NCBI GenBank assembly: GCA_903839715.1
Contig: CAIMDH010000074.1
Coordinates: 1-16,085, forward strand
DNA: 16,085 nucleotides
Reading direction: 5' to 3'
From: an uncultured bacterium
GTDB taxonomy: Bacteria; Patescibacteriota; Minisyncoccia; Phycocordibacterales; UBA918
The notes below the pieces were generated by a model. The model made no database searches and was not told the DNA's origin. It worked only from the letters and a program-made list of their open reading frames with translations. Made by a program: the position numbers and the translations under genes. This document shows positions 12,735 through 16,085 of this stretch, piece after piece; the stretch's first letter is position 1; every line of letters begins with the position of its first letter.

Positions 12735-14186
12735 CTACACCTTACTAATCTTTGGGCCGTGGGGGGTGTCTTCGACGGTGTAGCCTTTGAGGTTGAGGGC
12801 GGTACGGAGATTGTCGGCCTCGAGCCAGTTGTGGGCAATACGGGCGGCTTCACGTTGATCTACCAGAGCTTGTATTTCCGCCGGGATGTCGTCACTGGTT
12901 AGGATGCCGAGTGTTTTTGTGCCGGTTTCGATGTCGTCACTAAGACCAATTTCGAGGACACTGTCCATGGCGTGAATCGTAGCGCACTTAGTTTTGTTAT
13001 CTAGTGTATCGTCTTTGGTAAGCTCCCACAAAAGCGCGATAGCTCCAGGTGTATCAAGGTCGTCAGCGAGCCTTTCTTTGAACTTAGTAAAGTACGTGGC
13101 ATCTGGTGTACCAGAGAGTTGTTTGTAGTCTTCATAGACAAAACGTTTGAGACGGAAGAGGGCTTGTTTGGCGGCGGTAAGGGCTTCCCAAGAAAAATTG
13201 ATCGTAGAGCGATAGTGAGAGGTAAGTAGCCAATAGCGGTACTCGTCACCAGAAAATCCTCTATCAACGAGATGGCGAAACGTAATAGAATTGCCTAGTG
13301 ACTTACTGATCTTGGTGTTATCGATGGTAAGGAAGGCGCTGTGAAGCCAGTAGTGGACAAATTGTTTACCGGTAGCGCATTCACATTGCGCTATTTCGGC
13401 ATTGTGGTGAGTATTGATGTGGTCGATACCTCCGGTATGGATGTCAATTTCTTTGCCGAGGGTAGCCATGGCCATAGCGGAACACTCAATATGCCAGCCA
13501 GGGAAGCCTTTACCAAATCGACTTTCCCAACCAAGGAGGCCTTTTTTCCATACTGCAAAATCAGCTGGATGACGCTTCTCGGTATTTACTTCGACCCGGG
13601 CACCGCTCTTGAGTTTTTCGATATCAACATTGCCGAGCCGTCCATACTTAGGGAATTTTTGAATATCAAAATAGACACCGTCGCTCGTCTCGTAGGTATA
13701 GCCCTTTTGGTCGAGGGTTTCGATGAGCCGGATCTGGGCTTCGATATAGTCACTGGCACGTGACCAGGTGGTTGGAGGCAAGACTCGGAGGGAGTCCATG
13801 TCATTATAAAAAGCATCAATATAGATATCGGAGAGTTGACGCATTGCCGTTAAGGTTACCGGGAGGCCCTCACGCTTGAGGCCTTTCATCATTTTGTCTT
13901 CGCCTGCATCACTATCGTCAGTGAGATGGCCGAAGTCAGTCAGATTGATAGTATGCTTAACTTCATACCCATGAATACGTAGAGTGCGCTTTAAAATATC
14001 TGCAAACACAAAAGCCCGGAGATTGCCAACATGAGCGTAGTCGTACACGGTCGGGCCGCAGGTGTACAAAGTTACTGCTTTTGGAGAAAGTGGGGTAAAT
14101 AGCTGTTTGTTGCCTGATTCGGTATTAAACAGCTGCACAGCTGGCACTGGTGGAGTGCTCTTTGATTTAAATAAATCTGTAAACAT
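12735..14186 (-). CDS. cysS: Cysteinyl-tRNA synthetase
   Basis: A 483-residue protein from ATG at 14186. The class Ia signatures are in order: TLYTCGPTVYDYAHVGNLR with the first zinc ligand C43 and the HIGH-type HVGN (52-55); GWHIECSAM with C235; GGIDHINTHHNAEIAQ with likely zinc ligands H260 and E264; and the KMSKS-type KISKS (292-296). The DALR and C-terminal tRNA-binding region follows to the end. It charges tRNA-Cys with cysteine, using zinc to select the thiol. The HHENE motif of most CysRS reads HHNAE, keeping the ligand positions. A further in-frame TTG (14204) would add six residues and is less likely. The N-terminus carries about 15 extra residues before the usual VQLFNT start; two GTG codons there are alternative starts. 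Confidence 0.96.
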   Translation of the reverse strand: MFTDLFKSKSTPPVPAVQLFNTESGNKQLFTPLSPKAVTLYTCGPTVYDYAHVGNLRAFVFADILKRTLRIHGYEVKHTINLTDFGHLTDDSDAGEDKMMKGLKREGLPVTLTAMRQLSDIYIDAFYNDMDSLRVLPPTTWSRASDYIEAQIRLIETLDQKGYTYETSDGVYFDIQKFPKYGRLGNVDIEKLKSGARVEVNTEKRHPADFAVWKKGLLGWESRFGKGFPGWHIECSAMAMATLGKEIDIHTGGIDHINTHHNAEIAQCECATGKQFVHYWLHSAFLTIDNTKISKSLGNSITFRHLVDRGFSGDEYRYWLLTSHYRSTINFSWEALTAAKQALFRLKRFVYEDYKQLSGTPDATYFTKFKERLADDLDTPGAIALLWELTKDDTLDNKTKCATIHAMDSVLEIGLSDDIETGTKTLGILTSDDIPAEIQALVDQREAARIAHNWLEADNLRTALNLKGYTVEDTPHGPKISKV

Positions 14187-14215
14187 ATTATGACAGTGTA
14201 GCAAAATCAGGTCAA
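14187..14215 (-). promoter_or_regulatory. cysS promoter, two overlapping possibilities
   Basis: On the minus strand, TTGACC (14215-14210), 17 bases and CATAAT (14192-14187) form a textbook promoter, but the -10 abuts the ATG and would start transcripts inside the gene. Alternatively, extended -10 TGCTACACT (14203-14195) would start transcription a base or two before the ATG at 14186, giving a leaderless mRNA. Confidence 0.5.
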
Positions 14216-14237
14216 AACATGAAGTAACAGTATTTTT

Positions 14238-14265
14238 TTGCCATCGCTACAGTCTGTGCGATAAT
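14238..14265 (+). promoter_or_regulatory. Promoter of the S41 protease gene
   Basis: TTGCCA (14238-14243), 16 bases, then GATAAT (14260-14265) preceded by TGC, an extended -10. The ATG at 14273 is seven bases later, so the transcript is expected to be leaderless or nearly so. It is divergent from the cysS promoter within about 85 bases. Confidence 0.65.
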
Positions 14266-14272
14266 AGTACCC

Positions 14273-15601
14273 ATGCAAGATGAATATGTATCAACAATAG
14301 AGGAACAGAGTAAGGTGACCACGTTTAAGAAGGGTAATTTTTTGGGAGTGCTCTTGGCGTTAGTATTAGCTTCCGGATCTTTTGTGTCAGGAATGCAGGT
14401 CGACAATTTAATCACTAAAGACACACAGGCGGCTAGTATCTTTTCTTTTTTTTCAGCACCAGTTAGCATAGAAGCCAGCGACGCTGATTTAACACAATTT
14501 TGGCAAGTATGGAATTTACTCGAAGAAAAGTTTATTGCCGCCAGTTCAACGAGTTCTGTTTCAACTGAAGACAGAATCAATGGTGCAATTCAAGGAATGG
14601 TCTCTGCATATGGTGATCCGTATACTGTATTTTTCCCACCGGTAGAAAGTGCAGCGTTTGCCGAAGATATTTCGGGTAACTTCAGTGGTATCGGAATGGA
14701 AGTAGGGTTGCGCGACAATGTTGTGACTGTCATCTCACCACTTCCTGGTACTCCCGCCGAACGCGCCGGGTTGATTGCGGGAGACAAGGTCCTCAAGATT
14801 GATGATAAAAGTACCGAAGGAATGCAAGTTGATGAGGCTGTACGGTTGATTCGTGGCGAGAAGGGTACTAGTGTCGTGCTTTCGATGTATCGTGAAGGTG
14901 ACTTAGAGATTCGCGAAGTGACCGTAACGCGAGACACAATCGACATTCCGACAGTCAAGACTGAAAAGATCGGTGATGTATTCATTATTAGACTCTTTAG
15001 CTTTAATGCAATTGCTGAAATGAAGATGCAAGAGGCACTTCGAGAATATACTGAAAGCGGTGCTACTTCGATGATTCTCGACATGCGTGGTAACCCAGGT
15101 GGCTACCTACAAAGTGCAGTAGCTATTGCAAGTTACTTTTTGCCAACCGGCAAAGTGGTCGTTCGTGAACACTATGGTGAAAATGATGAAGAAAAACTTT
15201 ATCGTAGCCAGGGCCGCACTCTGCGCTCATTTGCCCCAGAAAAAGTAGTGGTACTGATAGATGGTGGTTCGGCTTCTGCGTCTGAAATTTTGGCAGGCGC
15301 GCTTCGTGAGCATGGTGTTGCCACCCTTATTGGTCAGGATAGTTTTGGAAAGGGTTCTGTCCAAGAATTAGTGCCGCTCGCAGATGGTTCCTCGGTTAAG
15401 ATTACCGTAGCGCGCTGGCTTACTCCGGAAGGTATTTCAATTTCTGATGGCGGTTTGAAGCCTGATATCAAGATTACCCGTACACCACAACAGCGACTCG
15501 ATGACGTTGATCCGCAAGAAGAGGCTGCCCTCAAATTTATCCGGGGGGAAGAAGTGATTTCTGAGAGTGCTGAAGTGGCAACCGAGCCAGTTGAAGAATA
15601 G
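14273..15601 (+). CDS. S41 carboxy-terminal processing protease (CtpA/Prc-like), membrane anchored
   Basis: A 442-residue protein. One N-terminal transmembrane segment (about 22-42, FLGVLLALVLASGSFVSGM) anchors it with the bulk outside. An N-terminal helical part (70-130, GDPYTVFFPP) is followed by a PDZ domain (about 137-210, with FSGIGMEVG and PAERAGLIAGDKVLKID). The S41 catalytic domain (about 215-405) has MRGNPGGYL (271-279), GGSASASEI (331-339) with likely nucleophile S335, and FGKGSVQ (358-364) with K360 as general base and Q364; the Ser-Lys spacing of 25 matches CtpB. A short acidic tail ends the protein. The family trims C-termini of envelope proteins or cleaves signalling proteins, gated by the PDZ domain. 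All catalytic residues are present; the substrate is unknown. rplI begins 56 bases downstream. Confidence 0.95.
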   Translation: MQDEYVSTIEEQSKVTTFKKGNFLGVLLALVLASGSFVSGMQVDNLITKDTQAASIFSFFSAPVSIEASDADLTQFWQVWNLLEEKFIAASSTSSVSTEDRINGAIQGMVSAYGDPYTVFFPPVESAAFAEDISGNFSGIGMEVGLRDNVVTVISPLPGTPAERAGLIAGDKVLKIDDKSTEGMQVDEAVRLIRGEKGTSVVLSMYREGDLEIREVTVTRDTIDIPTVKTEKIGDVFIIRLFSFNAIAEMKMQEALREYTESGATSMILDMRGNPGGYLQSAVAIASYFLPTGKVVVREHYGENDEEKLYRSQGRTLRSFAPEKVVVLIDGGSASASEILAGALREHGVATLIGQDSFGKGSVQELVPLADGSSVKITVARWLTPEGISISDGGLKPDIKITRTPQQRLDDVDPQEEAALKFIRGEEVISESAEVATEPVEE

Positions 15602-15640
15602 CATCAACTTTTGCTATGATGCGTTTGTTAGTAATGTAAT
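15591..15640 (+). promoter_or_regulatory. Candidate rplI promoters
   Basis: TTGAAG (15591-15596) with 18-base spacing to TATGAT (15615-15620), preceded by TG at 15612-15613 as an extended -10; or TTGCTA (15612-15617), 17 bases, TGTAAT (15635-15640). Either gives a leader of about 10-30 bases. No Shine-Dalgarno precedes the ATG at 15658. Confidence 0.45.
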
Positions 15641-15657
15641 ACGACCTTAATGTAAGT

Positions 15658-16085
15658 ATGAAAGTAATTCTGTTACGAGATGTGGCAAAAATTGGTCTAC
15701 GCTATGAAGTTGTCAGTGTGCCAGATGGTTTTGCGTTAAATAAACTAATCCCTAAAGGTGACGCACAGGCAGCAACACCAGACAACCTCAAGCGCGTAGT
15801 GAATATGCGCCAAAAAAACCAAGCAGACAAAGCCAGTGCCCTTGATTCACTTAAAAAAATCGCTGCTGAAATCAATCTAGAGCCGCTAGTTATTCCGGTC
15901 CAGGCCAACGCCCAAGGGCACTTGTTTAAGGGTGTACACGCGAACGATGTGATTGCAGCAGCAGGGAAGCGGGGCATCAGTATTCCTAAAGAGTACTTGG
16001 TGGTGGATTCTCACCTCAAATCTATCGGTCGCCACGAAGTGGCGCTAAAGATTCAGGGAGAGGTGTTCACATTTAGTATTAATGT
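15658..16085 (+). CDS. rplI: 50S ribosomal protein bL9 (3' end beyond window)
   Basis: Translation from ATG 15658 gives MKVILLRDVAKIG, then VVSVPDGFALNKLIPKGDA, the N-terminal bL9 domain that binds 23S rRNA; the canonical motif is VILL-x-DV-x-x-x-G ... V-x-DG-x-x-x-N-x-LIPKG. A charged connecting helix (about 42-75) and a C-terminal domain (LFKGVHANDVIAAAGKRG, 89-106, and EVALKI) follow. 142 codons are visible and the window ends in the next one; family length is about 148, so only a few residues are missing. No stop is visible. The usual RN before LIP reads as LNK. bL9 is among the ribosomal proteins reported missing from some CPR lineages, so its presence is informative. Confidence 0.95.
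   Translation, partial: MKVILLRDVAKIGLRYEVVSVPDGFALNKLIPKGDAQAATPDNLKRVVNMRQKNQADKASALDSLKKIAAEINLEPLVIPVQANAQGHLFKGVHANDVIAAAGKRGISIPKEYLVVDSHLKSIGRHEVALKIQGEVFTFSIN

Overview
The window looks like part of a Candidate Phyla Radiation (Patescibacteria) genome, most probably a Parcubacteria-type organism. Compact housekeeping genes (bL21, RecR, DnaB, CysRS, a carboxy-terminal processing protease and bL9) sit singly or in very short units. Most lack Shine-Dalgarno sequences, and several start codons lie only a few bases after a -10 box. One small envelope protein has an N-terminal anchor of a type I associate with this group. TGA reads as a stop (the repeat-protein gene and the transposase OrfA both end in TGA), so nothing suggests the TGA=Gly code of Gracilibacteria/Absconditabacteria. 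The lineage is inferred from gene content only.

Layout. Positions 1-6500 are an accessory region of mixed base composition. A large serine recombinase runs off the left edge; its start region carries two dyads and faces a small ASCH-domain gene. Next comes a GC-richer GNAT-GNAT-ASCH fusion gene with a strong ribosome binding site and a clean terminator, then an AT-rich gene for a membrane-anchored extracytoplasmic protein. A gene-free stretch follows, with a hairpin-dense block (about 3798-3960) and a REP-like hairpin cluster (4125-4220). After that are two small unknown minus-strand genes and a complete IS3-family element (5184-6425) whose OrfB is frameshifted.

Positions 6500-16085 are mainly core genome: a small membrane protein, rplU between its own promoter and terminators, a bacteriohemerythrin with all seven iron ligands, recR and dnaB on the minus strand, a large cytosolic-looking protein ending in thirteen 21-residue leucine-rich repeats, cysS, a divergent S41 protease gene, and rplI running off the right edge.

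Working together: DnaB and RecR (replication and recombinational repair) may form one minus-strand unit; cysS and ctpA are divergent from a short shared promoter region; rplU is an isolated unit with no rpmA beside it. The most interesting signals are the hairpin-dense possible RNA at 3798-3960, two adjacent ASCH genes with one fused to acetyltransferase domains, the recently expanded repeat protein, and the recurrent near-leaderless promoter layout.
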